From contig JAJQIG010000046.1 of assembly GCA_021199335.1 (NCBI GenBank), forward strand, positions 1-64,000: a stretch of 64,000 bases of DNA, read 5' to 3'. The stretch comes from Oscillospiraceae bacterium (lineage in GTDB: Bacteria; Bacillota; Clostridia; Oscillospirales; Ruminococcaceae). The notes under the pieces were generated by a model. It saw only the letters and a list, made by a program, of their open reading frames with translations, was not told where the DNA came from and did not search any database. Each line of letters begins with the position of its first letter. Position 1 is the first letter of the stretch. Positions 34,672 to 43,532 of the stretch are shown piece after piece. A program made the position numbers and the translations under genes.

Positions 34672-36435
34672 ATGGCTGAAAATATAGGGAACAGCACTTT
34701 AACCTATGCTGCCGCAGAGCCCGATATCGAAGCGGTTCAGAACAGTATGAGGGAAATTATTTCAAATAAGGCTGTATGCCAGATTCTCGGTGACGAATTT
34801 ACCGAGCACCTTAAGGAATGGGATAAGGCAATTACAAAGCGCCGTACAGAGCCGTTCTCGCTTGTTGTCCTCGGCGATTTCAAACGAGGAAAGAGCACAA
34901 TAATAAATGCCATCCTCGGTAAATCCATTGCGCCCGTAAATGTTGCCCCCGAAACCTTCACGATAAATTCGATAAGCTATGGCGAAACTCCCCTTGCGGA
35001 GGCTGTCCTCAAAAATGGTCAACGAATTACCCTTACTGCGGACGACCTTGTCCGTGAACGCCTTGAAAAGCTGATGAGGGCTTTTCCTGACAGCCTTGAT
35101 TATATCGATATAAGGGATAATGCGGAAATTCTTAAGGAAATCCGTATTGTCGATACGCCGGGCCTTAGCGACCTTGACTGCCTTGATAAACAGGTTCAGG
35201 ACTACCTTGTCAATGCAGATGCCATTATTTATATAGCCTCCGCCCTCTCACCGTTTTCCGAATCGGAGCAGGTCTTTTTGGCCAGCCATATCCGTCCGAT
35301 GAGCTTCAGTAAGCTGTTTGTGCTTGTCAATATGATTGATGCCATGAACACTATGGAGGATATTGAAAAAATTATAAGCCGTGTTAGCGAGCGTTGCGAA
35401 ATGATTATGCCCAACGCATTTGTCTACGGCGTAAGCGGCATTGACGAATACCGCCGCAAAATCGGACTCAACCGCCCCGATATAAAGGGTTTCCAGGAGT
35501 TCTATGAGAATGAATTTCTGAAATTTGAGATGGCATTGAAGCGTGAAATTATCCTCCAAAAGGACTACATCCGCACGCAGCGTGTTATTACAATGCTTAA
35601 CCTTATGCTTAATGATACCGCCGCAAGAATACATATGATTTACGATATGATTGCGATGGATAAGAAAAAGCTTGACGATCTTTCTATTCAGATTAATAGT
35701 GAGTGTGAGTCCCTTGCGAGCGCAATTGAAAACCGAAGACCGAAAATCCTGCTCAGCGTCACCGAGATGCAGCAGCAGGCGGAGCAGTGGATGTATGGCT
35801 TTTTCTCAAAGCTCCGGGAGGATATTTATGAAGCAAGAAACAGCGGAAATCCCGAGGATATCGAAAAGCATTTCTATTCCTACCTTGTTGATAAGGTTGG
35901 AGAGGCCTATAAAAAATGTATAGAAATTCACGAAAAGGCTCTGGGCGAGGTTATTGTCGAAATGGGCAGCGATCTTTCTAAAAAGCTTGGTATTTCGGCG
36001 ATTGCCGATGGCGCAGCCGCTGCGGCGGGAAAGGATTCCAATTATTTCGGCAGTCTTATGCTTGTAAGCCAGTCGGTTATAGATGCCGCAGGGGCAGGGG
36101 AGAACGGCAGTTTTCCATCCGAAACCATGTCGTCGTTCAAGAATATTCTTAAACGTAAGCGTACAACGAACATTATCGATACAGCTCTTGAAAATTACGA
36201 TGATGTACGAAATAATGCGGTTAAGGACCTCAAAGCGGCATATAAAAAGATGGCGGAAAATGCCCTTAAACAGCTTGACAGTATCTATCAGATGCAGGTT
36301 GAAGCAAGCAGGGATGCCCTTGCTCAGGCTAAGGAAATGACGGAGAATACTAATAACGACGCTATGAAATTGCATTTGGGCAAAGCAGTACAGATTCTTG
36401 ATAAAGCGGCGGATATTCTCAGAAAATACAGCTGA
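34672..36435 (+). CDS. dynamin-like GTPase 2
   Basis: 587 residues from ATG 34672, one base after the previous stop; the ORF track start lies inside the upstream gene. G1 GDFKRGKS (68-75), switch I APETFTINSI, G3 DTPGLSD (161-167), and G4 VNMID (219-223). The rest is mostly long helices (about 260-587) with a mild Ala/Gly-rich patch near 440-460 but no clear membrane hairpin. It differs from GTPase 1 in this and in G4, so the two may form a heteromeric pair, as tandem bacterial dynamins do in Campylobacter. Operon ends here. Confidence 0.85.
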   Translation: MAENIGNSTLTYAAAEPDIEAVQNSMREIISNKAVCQILGDEFTEHLKEWDKAITKRRTEPFSLVVLGDFKRGKSTIINAILGKSIAPVNVAPETFTINSISYGETPLAEAVLKNGQRITLTADDLVRERLEKLMRAFPDSLDYIDIRDNAEILKEIRIVDTPGLSDLDCLDKQVQDYLVNADAIIYIASALSPFSESEQVFLASHIRPMSFSKLFVLVNMIDAMNTMEDIEKIISRVSERCEMIMPNAFVYGVSGIDEYRRKIGLNRPDIKGFQEFYENEFLKFEMALKREIILQKDYIRTQRVITMLNLMLNDTAARIHMIYDMIAMDKKKLDDLSIQINSECESLASAIENRRPKILLSVTEMQQQAEQWMYGFFSKLREDIYEARNSGNPEDIEKHFYSYLVDKVGEAYKKCIEIHEKALGEVIVEMGSDLSKKLGISAIADGAAAAAGKDSNYFGSLMLVSQSVIDAAGAGENGSFPSETMSSFKNILKRKRTTNIIDTALENYDDVRNNAVKDLKAAYKKMAENALKQLDSIYQMQVEASRDALAQAKEMTENTNNDAMKLHLGKAVQILDKAADILRKYS

Positions 36436-36447
36436 TGTATAAAAAAT

Positions 36448-36490
36448 CGGCAGGAATGTAACAAGCTTGTCATTCCTGCCGCATTTTTTT
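36448..36490 (+). terminator. bidirectional terminator after the dynamin operon
   Basis: An 11-bp stem CGGCAGGAATG / CATTCCTGCCG with a 12-base loop. T runs follow in both directions (CATTTTTTT on plus, ATTTTTTAT on minus). Confidence 0.92.
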
Positions 36491-36869
36491 AACCGCCGAG
36501 CCTGTCATACTCCTTGCTAAGCTCAGAAATCAGCTTTTTTAAACTCCAGCTTTGGTTTGAGGCGGTTACAACCGCTTTGAAGGGGATAGAAATTCCCGAT
36601 TTTCTGAGTGATGAAAGAACGAAGTCTATCTGCTTGCTTGAAAGCTCCGCAAAAATCAAACAGCCGCTGTCAGCGGATTCGCTTGAACCGTTTGAGGAAA
36701 ATCCGCCGAAGCCTGCAAGATATCCAACCGCTTCACCCGCTCGGTTTTCCTCTGTTCTGACAAGCCTTATCCCTAAGGAGTCGGCAATTCTGCGAATACT
36801 ATCTATATTTTCGTCCTGTTTGTAAGCTATAATTGTGCCTGCAGAGCTTTTTATAACGTGTGATTTCAT
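36489..36869 (-). CDS. DUF3783-family protein
   Basis: 126 residues. The C-terminal part CLIFAELSSKQIDFVLSSLRKSGISIPFKAVVTASN, followed by WSLKKLISELSKEYD, fits the small DUF3783 family of unknown function found across Clostridia. The N-terminal part (residues 1-45) may be a small alpha/beta region. Convergent with the dynamin operon. No function can be inferred. Confidence 0.75.
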   Translation of the reverse strand: MKSHVIKSSAGTIIAYKQDENIDSIRRIADSLGIRLVRTEENRAGEAVGYLAGFGGFSSNGSSESADSGCLIFAELSSKQIDFVLSSLRKSGISIPFKAVVTASNQSWSLKKLISELSKEYDRLGG

Positions 36870-36996
36870 TTAATAATCATCCCTTTTCAGTAGGTTGTTT
36901 ATCCAACTATTCTGTTACAGTATAGCATAAATACACCGGTTCGTCAAATGTCACTGATTTGTTACCAATTGTAATTGTATTGTTTTGGAATATTCA

Positions 36997-37025
36997 TTGA
37001 CTTTAACAAATATAAGTGCTAAAAT
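36997..37025 (+). promoter_or_regulatory. promoter of the Big2 surface protein
   Basis: TTGACT (36997-37002), 17 bases, TAAAAT (37020-37025). Confidence 0.75.
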
Positions 37026-37062
37026 ATAGGTAATATTAATGGAGAGTATGGAGGGATTAGTT

Positions 37063-38829
37063 ATGACAAAGTGCTTCTTTAAATCATTCCTGAGCAGCCT
37101 TATCGCATTGCTTATGATAGTATCGCTCGCGGCAATTCCGTCCTCGGCGGCAACTGCTACAATCAGCAAAACATCCTTTAACCTCACAAAGGGTTATGCA
37201 ACAACTCTTTCGGTTGAGGGTGCCTCGGGTACGGTTACATGGTCCACGGGGGATAAAACTATCGCTACCGTCAACAGCAGCGGCAGGGTTATCGGTAAGG
37301 GGCTTGGAACAACTTATATTTATGCAAAAGTGAATGGGGAAACACTCAAGAGCAAGGTCACTGTCGTTGCGGGAAAAATTGCCGTTGGAAAAACAACTGT
37401 GAGTCTTGACAGCGGCGATACAACAACCGTCAAAATTAAGGCAATCGGTACGCATACTCTTTCGGTTTCGTCCTCCGATAAGTCGGTTGTAAAGGCTTCA
37501 TGGAACGGGGCTAAATTTGACGGAGATTATGTTAATCTTACCCTCCAAGCAGTTGGTGAGGGAACGGCAAAGGTTAAGGTGTATGCTAAAAATTACTCCT
37601 CGACAGTCTATAAATATATTACAGTAACAGTGGACGGCGCAGATCTTAGCGATGACGGCAGTACCACAAGCCAGCTTGTTTCCTCTGTAAGCTCGGTGTC
37701 GGTCAATGCGGGGGAAAGCTCAACCTTCAGCGTTTATTCCCTTAGCTCAAGCACATCAAGCCTTAAGGCTTCATCCGCAAATTCATCGATTGCAACGGCA
37801 AGCATAAGCGGTACAAAGGTTACAGTAACGGGAGTCGCTGCGGGAACAACATCGGTTAAGGTGTATGTTTCGGGCAATACAAGTACATACATAACCGTTC
37901 CCGTGACTGTCAGTGCAAGCTCATCATATTATGTTATTTCTTCCACAAGACCGACAAAAATGGTTAGCACCGACCAGATTGTAACTATCAAAATTACACA
38001 GTATACCGAAAGATATATGCTTGTTCCGTATGGGTATGACGAGGCGTACGTGAATACCGTAATTGCACAATATGTCGGAACATACAGCTACTATACAATA
38101 TATGATTCTCAGCCGACAAAGCTGCTTTCATCCGATACTATCCTTACAAAGACGGTAACGCTGAACGGACAGAGCGTAATAAGGTATGTCCTTGTCCCCA
38201 CGGGCTATGATACAGCAAAGGCAGCAACTGTTTTCGCTAAGTATTCATCAACGTATGAGTATTATGTGGTTTACACAAGCTATCCTACATTATTGGCATA
38301 TTCCGATGTAGTAAAGTCGTGGACGATTGAAACTGTTGACGAATCAACGGGAACTACTTCCACATCATCAAGATATATGCTTGTTCCATACAGCTACGAT
38401 TCAACCAAGGTTGATCTGCTGATTGAGAATGATAAGTCTGCAAATCAGGTTACAAGCATCTACAAGGTTTTGACAACAATGCCAACGAATTATAATGCAT
38501 CTGTTTACGAGCTTATCACATGGACTAATAACGGTTCAAACAGATATATGATTGTTCCTATCTCAAATTGCGATTACGTAAAGAGAAATGATGCGGTTCA
38601 GGCTGATATGGGAGTTTATTGCTATTATGTTGTATATTCTACCAAGCCTACAGTAACAAATTCATCCGTTGAAGCGGTATGGACGGGTTCTATCCTTTCC
38701 GCAGACGGAAATTCCAGCCGCAGGGTATATATCCTTTACAACCCATCTGATACCGACTTTGCTACTAAGATAAGTGCCGCAATTACAGGTTCCGATTATA
38801 TTGGTATAAAGCAGGGTTCTGTGTCATAA
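37063..38829 (+). CDS. secreted Big2 (Ig-like) protein with five C-terminal repeats
   Basis: 588 residues from ATG 37063, after GGAGGG; the ATG at 37039 precedes that site. A signal peptide (residues 1-30, ending AIPSSAA) is followed by three bacterial Ig-like Big2 domains (about 31-290), with the usual VTWSTGDKTIATVNSSGRVIGKGLGTTYIYAK pattern. Residues about 293-588 hold five repeats of about 55-62 residues. The consensus is YYxIYxxxPTxxxxSdxi...RYmLVPxgYDxxkvxxxi, which I do not recognise. No cell-wall sorting motif is seen. Serine/threonine-rich and probably extracellular. Ligand unknown. Confidence 0.85.
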   Translation: MTKCFFKSFLSSLIALLMIVSLAAIPSSAATATISKTSFNLTKGYATTLSVEGASGTVTWSTGDKTIATVNSSGRVIGKGLGTTYIYAKVNGETLKSKVTVVAGKIAVGKTTVSLDSGDTTTVKIKAIGTHTLSVSSSDKSVVKASWNGAKFDGDYVNLTLQAVGEGTAKVKVYAKNYSSTVYKYITVTVDGADLSDDGSTTSQLVSSVSSVSVNAGESSTFSVYSLSSSTSSLKASSANSSIATASISGTKVTVTGVAAGTTSVKVYVSGNTSTYITVPVTVSASSSYYVISSTRPTKMVSTDQIVTIKITQYTERYMLVPYGYDEAYVNTVIAQYVGTYSYYTIYDSQPTKLLSSDTILTKTVTLNGQSVIRYVLVPTGYDTAKAATVFAKYSSTYEYYVVYTSYPTLLAYSDVVKSWTIETVDESTGTTSTSSRYMLVPYSYDSTKVDLLIENDKSANQVTSIYKVLTTMPTNYNASVYELITWTNNGSNRYMIVPISNCDYVKRNDAVQADMGVYCYYVVYSTKPTVTNSSVEAVWTGSILSADGNSSRRVYILYNPSDTDFATKISAAITGSDYIGIKQGSVS

Positions 38830-38848
38830 CGAATATCGATTGATAAAA

Positions 38849-38877
38849 AAGGGCATCCGTGAAAATCGGATGCCCTT
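38849..38877 (-). terminator. terminator of ychF and of the Big2 gene
   Basis: The stem AAGGGCATCCG / CGGATGCCCTT has the stronger T run on the minus strand (TTTTTTATC), so it primarily ends ychF, and also stops the convergent Big2 transcript. Confidence 0.85.
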
Positions 38878-38930
38878 GCTGTTTATGCGTAAATTGTTTA
38901 TGCCGAATGTAAGCCTAAATGGGAAATATG

Positions 38931-40025
38931 TTAAACATTAAACCTAAAGAGAATAATATCTCCGTCCTGAACAACATATTCCTTGCCCTCAAGACGGACA
39001 AGTCCTTTTTCCTTTGCGCCGCTCATAGAGCCGCATGATACAAGGTCATTGAAGCTGACAACCTCTGCGCGAATAAATCCCTTTTCAAAGTCGGTGTGAA
39101 TTTTTCCTGCCGCCTGGGGAGCTTTAGTTCCGCTTGTGATTGTCCATGCGCGAACCTCGTCCTTGCCCGCCGTAAGGAATGAAATAAGCCCGAGAAGCGC
39201 GTAACCCTCCTTGATAATGCGGTCAAGACCCGAAACCTCAAGCCCAAGCTCGGAAAGGAACATTGCTTTATCCTCATCGTTCATATCGGAAATTTCCGCT
39301 TCAAGCTGTGCGCAGATAGGGAAAACGGAGGCTCTTTCCTCCTTTGCAATCCTGCAGACTTCACAATAATGTTTGGAGGATTCAATGTTGTCCTTGAAAT
39401 CATCCTCAGAGAGGTTGGCTGCAAAAATTACAGGCTTTGCGGAAAGAAGAGGAGTTGTCTTAATGATTTCCGCTTCTTCGTCTGTAAAGTCAAAGGAACG
39501 TGCCGAATGACCCGATTCGAGGTGTTCCTTGAGCTTTTCGAGAAATTCAACCTCGGCAATGTATTTTTTATCACCCTTAACAAGCTTTTTGGTGCGTTCT
39601 ATACGGCGTTCAAGAAGCTCAATATCAGAGAAAATAAGCTCAAGGTCAATGGTTTCAATGTCACGGCGAGGGTTTATGCTGCCATCAACATGTATAACGT
39701 CCGTTCCCTCAAAGCAGCGTACAACGTGAACAATTGCATCTACCTCACGGATGTTTGCAAGGAATTTGTTTCCAAGACCCTCACCCTTTGAAGCACCCTT
39801 TACAAGCCCCGCAATATCAACAAATTCGAGGGTTGCGGGAGTAAATTTGTTGGGTTCATACATTTCTTTGAGTTTAAGAAGCCTTTCATCGGGGACGGAA
39901 ACAATTCCTATATTGGGTTCAATTGTGCAGAATGGATAATTCGCAGATTCTGCGCCTGCATTTGTAAGAGCGTTAAAAAGTGTGCTCTTTCCCACATTGG
40001 GGAGTCCAACCATACCAAGTTTCAT
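38931..40025 (-). CDS. ychF: Obg-family ATPase/GTPase YchF
   Basis: 364 residues, the normal length. G motifs are [14 protein letters not shown] (G1) and [20 protein letters not shown] (G3). The specificity motif FAANLSED is the NxxE type, which gives YchF its ATP preference. A coiled-coil and the TGS domain follow ([17 protein letters not shown]...[14 protein letters not shown]). It binds ribosomes and is linked to stress responses. Confidence 0.96.
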   Translation of the reverse strand: MKLGMVGLPNVGKSTLFNALTNAGAESANYPFCTIEPNIGIVSVPDERLLKLKEMYEPNKFTPATLEFVDIAGLVKGASKGEGLGNKFLANIREVDAIVHVVRCFEGTDVIHVDGSINPRRDIETIDLELIFSDIELLERRIERTKKLVKGDKKYIAEVEFLEKLKEHLESGHSARSFDFTDEEAEIIKTTPLLSAKPVIFAANLSEDDFKDNIESSKHYCEVCRIAKEERASVFPICAQLEAEISDMNDEDKAMFLSELGLEVSGLDRIIKEGYALLGLISFLTAGKDEVRAWTITSGTKAPQAAGKIHTDFEKGFIRAEVVSFNDLVSCGSMSGAKEKGLVRLEGKEYVVQDGDIILFRFNV

Positions 40026-40058
40026 ATTTTAAAAATATCCTTTACAAGTAAATTTCTT

Positions 40059-40271
40059 TTAGTCCAAATTAAGGCTGCGAACATATTCGTCTGCGTTAAA
40101 GCTGCCATTATTGTCACGGCTGCTGAACTTTTTTACCTTTTTGCCGCCCTTGAGGGCAGCCTTTGTCACAGCGGAGCCTGCGATTACGCCCAAAACAAAC
40201 GATAAAACCGCAACGACTGTGATCACCACTGTAAAAAACGAGTCATTTTCGTCATTTTCACAATTGCACAT
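40059..40271 (-). CDS. small single-pass membrane protein
   Basis: 70 residues. One membrane helix (about 12-36, FFTVVITVVAVLSFVLGVIAGSAV) is followed by a basic stretch KGGKKVKKF. An N-terminal CNC motif is notable. The ribosome site is GGAAGGAAG. No family recognised. It lies between mcrC-like and ychF on the same strand but has its own promoter. Confidence 0.7.
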   Translation of the reverse strand: MCNCENDENDSFFTVVITVVAVLSFVLGVIAGSAVTKAALKGGKKVKKFSSRDNNGSFNADEYVRSLNLD

Positions 40272-40329
40272 ATAACATCTTCCTTTCCGTTTTTGAGTTC
40301 TGCCTTATTGAACGACAGTATTCCCTTAT

Positions 40330-40358
40330 ATTATAATAGTATTTTGCAAAAATTGCAA
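40330..40358 (-). promoter_or_regulatory. promoter of the small membrane protein gene
   Basis: Minus strand TTGCAA (40358-40353), 17 bases, TATAAT (40335-40330), just after the mcrC terminator. Confidence 0.8.
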
Positions 40359-40370
40359 TAGTTATTTTAC

Positions 40371-40404
40371 AAAAAAAGCGGAAACGCCAAAAAACGTTTC
40401 CGCT
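40371..40404 (-). terminator. terminator after the McrBC-like pair
   Basis: On the minus strand, a 10-bp stem AGCGGAAACG / CGTTTCCGCT with an 8-base loop is followed by seven T. Confidence 0.92.
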
Positions 40405-40414
40405 GTAATTTATT

Positions 40415-41626
40415 TTAAAGAAAAAAGGTTTCGTTGAGAACAGAAACGCTTCCGTCAATGTCTTTAAGGTCAACAAGGTACATATTTTTCTTTATCCCTT
40501 CCAGTTTTCGGTTGAGAACCTCTGTAACAGGGAAAACAACAGCCGTGTTTCCGTCATCAATACCATGATAATTGTTAAAATCATAAAACTTGAATACAAT
40601 ATTTATTGCGGAATCATCAGCCTTGCTTTTTACATAGAAGTTGGAAACAGGTTCCATGTTAAGGTCAAGCGAAGTGTTTGAAAGGGAGTTTGTCATTTTT
40701 TCAGGGGTCATAAAATAATATTTTTCTCTGTTAATTTGTTTGCGCAGACTTGTTGCAATGCAGGCGCAGAAAAGCTTGTCGATGGGGAAAAGCATTGCAT
40801 AGGAAACCTTTCCGCCGCAGAAAAATGTTGTCGTACCCTTGTTGAGGAGAAAAAGTCTGCACCATTGCATTGCGTTGGTGTATTTGCTCATACTTCTGTC
40901 ATCGATTACGGCTTTGAAGTCTTTGTAAACATTGAGGGAAAAGTCGATGCCATCAAAAGCGGGGAGAAGCATTTTTATTTTCTTCAAATTAAGCGTGTTG
41001 GTCGAGAGCTTGCCGAGCATACGCAAAGTGGATTTAATAAGCCTGTTCTCCGCACGGTTGGTGCTGAAAACATCATATTCCACGAAAAACTTTTCTTTGT
41101 GCGCATAGTTTCTCTTAGCGTGCTCCGAGTAAATCGTCTTGCCCTTGACGAACATTTCGTTGCCCTGATAGGGAACATAGGTCTGCTTCAGACCGCCCCT
41201 TACAACATCAAGAACTTCATCGGTAAACATTCTTACGCAGATTTCAAAGATATTAAGCTGTTCCTTTTTAAAATAAAGCTCGTCAACTTTTCTGACAGGA
41301 ATTTCAAGCATAGATTGAAGCATCCGTAGAATAAGGCTCTTTGAAACAAGCGCATTTTCATCACGGTCTAAGCAAATTTGGGGCATAAGCTCAATTTGCG
41401 TGCCGTCTTTAAGCGTTATTATTCCCGCATATCTGGCAGGCCGTATCGCTTTACAGCCATCCGCCATAAAAAATTCATGCATAACGGGGAAACGGTTATT
41501 TTCCGTAAAATCTGCAAGGCGGTCAAAATTAAGCTCATTCAGCGGTATAATATGCGGGTCATCGGAGCTTTGCCCCTTTATAAAGCAATCCGCATCGGTA
41601 ATAACAAAGCGTTTAAGTTTTTTCAT
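40415..41626 (-). CDS. McrC-like protein with degenerate nuclease motif
   Basis: 403 residues. The N-terminal and central parts resemble McrC of modification-dependent restriction systems (IELMPQI, and EYDVFSTNRAENRLIKSTLRML). McrC normally ends in a PD-(D/E)xK nuclease. Here the region where PD and (D/E)xK are expected reads MEPVSNFYVKSK...NIVFKFYDF, and I find no PD or DxK. The protein may stimulate McrB without cutting, or cut with a variant site. It starts 17 bases after the McrB-like gene, on the same transcript. Confidence 0.8.
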   Translation of the reverse strand: MKKLKRFVITDADCFIKGQSSDDPHIIPLNELNFDRLADFTENNRFPVMHEFFMADGCKAIRPARYAGIITLKDGTQIELMPQICLDRDENALVSKSLILRMLQSMLEIPVRKVDELYFKKEQLNIFEICVRMFTDEVLDVVRGGLKQTYVPYQGNEMFVKGKTIYSEHAKRNYAHKEKFFVEYDVFSTNRAENRLIKSTLRMLGKLSTNTLNLKKIKMLLPAFDGIDFSLNVYKDFKAVIDDRSMSKYTNAMQWCRLFLLNKGTTTFFCGGKVSYAMLFPIDKLFCACIATSLRKQINREKYYFMTPEKMTNSLSNTSLDLNMEPVSNFYVKSKADDSAINIVFKFYDFNNYHGIDDGNTAVVFPVTEVLNRKLEGIKKNMYLVDLKDIDGSVSVLNETFFL

Positions 41627-41643
41627 CGCTGATTTCCCTCAAA

Positions 41644-42651
41644 CTATATTTTAAGATAAGCGTTAACGTTGCCGAAAGCAGCGTTGTTGACAGTGTAAAC
41701 CTCATCATTTTCGAGATAAAGCTCCGCATTTGCACCGAAAATTTGTGCGTAATCAACATCCGTTGCACGGACAAACTGTTCGTTCTCCTCTTTGTTTGAG
41801 TCACCGAGAACAAGTCGGATTTTCTCATAATCATCATAAAAATAGTCCTGAAGCAGCGGAACTATCGAATTTTTAAAGATGTGCGCAAGCACCGCAAGGC
41901 TTGGGCGGGAACGAAGCGCCATAAAATATGCGTGTCCGATTGTATGATCACGATCAAGAAGAATTTCAATTCGTTTGTTAATTTTAATCATAAGCTGGCG
42001 AATATCTATTCCCTCAACGGTAACCCCAGCAAGAAGGTCGGGATTGGGCAGCATTTCAACAAAGTCAAAACGACGTCTTAAAGCGGAGTCAAGCATAGCG
42101 ATTGAACGGTCGGCAGTGTTCATCGTGCCGAGTATGTACACATTGTCGGGAACGCCGAACGCCTCTTGAGAATAGGCAAGCTTAACCGTAGCTTCCTCAG
42201 CCTGTCCCACTCGTTTTGTCGGTTCAATAATAGTAATCATTTCACCGAAGATTTTGGAAACGTTTCCTCGGTTAATTTCATCTATAATAAATACATATTT
42301 TTCACCGGGATTTTTGGCGGCTTCATCACAGAAACGCTTGAAAACGCCTTGGCTTACACGGTAAACCATTTCCTCCTTACGGGAACGTTCACCTTTCTCG
42401 TTCATTACCTGAATAAATACAGGCTTGATACCCTCTACAAACTCCTCGTAGCCGAAAGACTGATGGAATGTTGTAAATTCTATCTGACCGTAAAGGGATT
42501 TAAGAGCGTTATATTTTTCGAGAAGATCGTTATAATCATCCTTCATAACCTCTCTGATAGGCCTTCCATAAATAATGGAAATAGCATACGCAACGGTATT
42601 ATAGGTTTTGCCGGTTCCGGGGGGACCGTAAAGAATAATATTAGAGCCCAT
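41644..42651 (-). CDS. McrB-like AAA+ GTPase without N-terminal specificity domain
   Basis: 335 residues. Walker A GPPGTGKT starts at residue 9, so no DNA-recognition domain precedes it. Walker B is VFIIDEINRGNVSKIFGE. The GTP-specificity motif of McrB is present (GTMNTADRSIAMLDSALRRRF). It is the motor of a McrBC-type complex. In E. coli an N-terminal domain of McrB reads methylcytosine. Here the reader is missing, so target choice must come from elsewhere. Start supported by AAGGTGG. Confidence 0.87.
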   Translation of the reverse strand: MGSNIILYGPPGTGKTYNTVAYAISIIYGRPIREVMKDDYNDLLEKYNALKSLYGQIEFTTFHQSFGYEEFVEGIKPVFIQVMNEKGERSRKEEMVYRVSQGVFKRFCDEAAKNPGEKYVFIIDEINRGNVSKIFGEMITIIEPTKRVGQAEEATVKLAYSQEAFGVPDNVYILGTMNTADRSIAMLDSALRRRFDFVEMLPNPDLLAGVTVEGIDIRQLMIKINKRIEILLDRDHTIGHAYFMALRSRPSLAVLAHIFKNSIVPLLQDYFYDDYEKIRLVLGDSNKEENEQFVRATDVDYAQIFGANAELYLENDEVYTVNNAAFGNVNAYLKI

Positions 42652-42729
42652 TAATCTGCCACCTTACATATAAAAAATAAGTCATACCGCATACTTGTAA
42701 AAAGCTTCACTACGATACATATTTATTAT

Positions 42730-42758
42730 ATTTTACCTCAATTTCAAAAAAATTTCAA
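42730..42758 (-). promoter_or_regulatory. promoter of the McrBC-like pair
   Basis: Minus strand TTGAAA (42758-42753), 17 bases, TAAAAT (42735-42730). Confidence 0.7.
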
Positions 42759-42894
42759 TAGAAAAATGCCCCTTGCAAATTTTTTTGACTATTATAACAA
42801 ATTACTAAGGCTATAATATACATTTTACACTAAATAATTAAGGAATCCAAGCCAAAAATCTCCGCACAAATTTATGGGATACATTTGGGCAATA

Positions 42895-43260
42895 TTAAAG
42901 ACCGTCCATCGGTGGTTTGTGCATCCTTACGATTTTTTCAACAATTTCCGCAACCTGAACGGCTTCGTCTTCGGTAAGCTCACTCAGCGCAGCATCGATA
43001 CGATGGCGTGCTTCCTCGCTTGAAGGATGTATATCCGCCTCAAAATCAAGGAGCTGAGTTATGGAAATTTTCAGTCCCATGCAGATTTTATACAGCGTAT
43101 CAATGCTGGGACAGCGTTCGCCGCGTTCCAACCTCCCGAGGAAATCGGGATGGATTCCTGAGGTCAAGGCTAAATTTTCCTGGCTCATTTTTCGCTCTAT
43201 GCGGTAATCACGAATTCTTGTTCCTACCATATATGATATTTTTTCACGACTGTAAGTCAT
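42895..43260 (-). CDS. XRE-family transcriptional regulator
   Basis: 121 residues. The helix-turn-helix is at about 12-66 (VGTRIRDYRIERKMSQENLALTSGIHPDFLGRLERGERCP). The C-terminus is helical and acidic (ELTEDEAVQVAEIVEKIVRM). It is a Cro/C1-type DNA-binding protein. It lies 243 bases upstream of the McrBC-like pair on the same strand and divergent from the WYL gene. It may regulate either, but this is inference from position. Confidence 0.9.
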   Translation of the reverse strand: MTYSREKISYMVGTRIRDYRIERKMSQENLALTSGIHPDFLGRLERGERCPSIDTLYKICMGLKISITQLLDFEADIHPSSEEARHRIDAALSELTEDEAVQVAEIVEKIVRMHKPPMDGL

Positions 43261-43283
43261 TTCAGCATCCTCTCCGCGATATA

Positions 43284-43313
43284 ATTTTACACTTTAATCA
43301 TATATGTTTACAA
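43284..43313 (-). promoter_or_regulatory. promoter of the XRE regulator
   Basis: Minus strand TTGTAA (43313-43308), 18 bases, TAAAAT (43289-43284). Confidence 0.6.
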
Positions 43314-43348
43314 CCGTATTTTGGACGTTAAAATTAAAGTCAATAAAC

Positions 43349-43377
43349 TTGACAAAACAATTTCGTTATATTATAAT
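43349..43377 (+). promoter_or_regulatory. consensus promoter of the WYL regulator
   Basis: TTGACA (43349-43354), 17 bases, TATAAT (43372-43377), perfect consensus, with a 150-base leader before the start. Confidence 0.85.
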
Positions 43378-43532
43378 TAATTTGTCGAAACGTCGGGAAA
43401 AATGCATAATGACAACAGATGTCTAACCTTGTAGGTATAATAATATAAAAGGAATATAAATGCGTGTTCTTTCGGGGAAATTTGGAGTAAGCTATTTTGA
43501 AATATGAATTATAATGTTTGGAGTGCCGAATT

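Noticed and set aside
42785-42817. TTGACT...TATAAT on the plus strand downstream of the XRE gene
   Set aside because: Spacing is 21 bases and there is no plus-strand gene to serve.
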